A DNA stretch of 5,742 bases from positions 1-5,742 of the forward strand of contig CAMNMO010000194.1 of the NCBI GenBank assembly GCA_946544695.1, given 5' to 3'. This document shows positions 5,499 to 5,742 of this stretch, in pieces. A program made the position numbers and the translations under genes. The stretch comes from an uncultured Ruminococcus sp. GTDB lineage: Bacteria; Bacillota; Clostridia; Oscillospirales; Ruminococcaceae. Position 1 is the stretch's first letter; every line of letters begins with the position of its first letter. A model generated the notes under the pieces. It had not been told where the DNA came from and made no database searches. It saw only the letters and a program-made list of their open reading frames with translations.

Positions 5499-5540
5499 AC
5501 TTCCGCTCACTTTGCAAGGTGGGCGGAAGTTTGATTTTGC
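5499..5540 (+). terminator. Probable terminator after the solute-binding protein gene
   Basis: ACTTCCGCTCAC (5499-5510) pairs with GTGGGCGGAAGT (5519-5530), giving 12 bp including one U-G wobble, with an eight-base loop. The tail TTGATTTTGC is T-rich but interrupted. It is correctly placed 33 bases after the stop codon. Leaky termination would allow some readthrough. Confidence 0.65.
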
Positions 5541-5595
5541 CAAAGCTGCGGTGAGGTTTGCTGCGGTCAAATTTTTATCCGTCAAATTGAACTAA

Positions 5596-5657
5596 AATTG
5601 GTGGAATTTTTTTTCTGAAATGCCAAAAAATGTTTCTATAATGTAAACAAACCAATT
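5596..5657. repeat. Spaced inverted repeat around a promoter-like box
   Basis: AATTGGT (5596-5602) and ACCAATT (5651-5657) are perfect inverted copies separated by 48 bases. They flank a TATAAT at 5637-5642. It may be a pair of half-operators, or chance in AT-rich DNA. Confidence 0.25.
5637..5642 (+). promoter_or_regulatory. Promoter-like -10 box
   Basis: A perfect TATAAT occurs in TTTCTATAATG. No good -35 lies 16 to 18 bases upstream (the best is TCTGAA at 5614-5619), so the call rests on the -10 alone. Confidence 0.3.
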
Positions 5658-5680
5658 CTACTCTTTTAACTGAACGGGAA

Positions 5681-5691
5681 TGTGCTATAAT
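5681..5691 (+). promoter_or_regulatory. Extended -10 promoter for a gene beyond the window
   Basis: TGTGCTATAAT contains a perfect TATAAT (5686-5691) with TG one base upstream. The -35 region is weak, which is tolerable for extended -10 promoters. Transcription would start near 5698 and run out of the window. Bases 5692-5742 contain no start codon with a ribosome binding site. Confidence 0.5.
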
Positions 5692-5742
5692 AAAATTGTG
5701 ATGTTATGTCCATTTTATTATGGTTATCCCTTTAACACACCA

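Noticed and set aside
5541..5551. CAAAGCTGCGG after the solute-binding gene, matching 11 bases of the repeat module
   Set aside because: The match does not extend into the neighbouring conserved bases of module A, so it is most simply chance or a very decayed remnant.

Overview
The window looks like chromosomal DNA from a Gram-positive anaerobe of the Clostridia, most likely Ruminococcus or a close relative in the Ruminococcaceae/Oscillospiraceae. The evidence is a five-helix lipoteichoic-acid-synthase-type enzyme, a lipobox-bearing family 1 solute-binding protein, strong AGGAGG-type ribosome binding sites and consensus sigma-A promoters. The genus is an inference from style of sequence, not from a marker gene.

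Layout, left to right. Bases 1-298 are the 3' flank of the first gene. They hold a strong minus-strand intrinsic terminator (13-49), two perfect hairpins (171-219) and a doubtful 51-codon basic ORF. Bases 299-2572 (minus) encode a 757-residue membrane phosphoglycerol transferase of the LTA synthase/sulfatase-fold family. It is driven by two tandem near-consensus promoters (2758-2785 and 2670-2698), with a small hairpin in the leader. Bases 2832-3687 are an apparently non-coding tandem array: six copies of a ~100-base module alternating with five palindromic modules. Bases 3688-4035 hold operator-like palindromes, a likely promoter and a structured leader ending in a terminator hairpin that touches the ribosome binding site. 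Bases 4036-5466 (plus) encode a secreted lipoprotein that binds a solute, probably a sugar, for an ABC importer. Bases 5467-5742 hold a terminator-like hairpin and promoter-like boxes for a gene beyond the window.

The two genes are divergent and functionally unrelated as far as can be seen: one builds envelope polymer outside the membrane, the other captures a nutrient. The repeat array sits between the two outward-facing promoter regions, so it is upstream of both transcripts.

The two strongest candidates for something undescribed are the leader of the solute-binding protein gene and the repeat array. The leader has mutually exclusive antiterminator and terminator pairings behind a compact folded domain that I could not match to a known riboswitch class. 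In the array, the palindrome loops occur in both orientations between copies.
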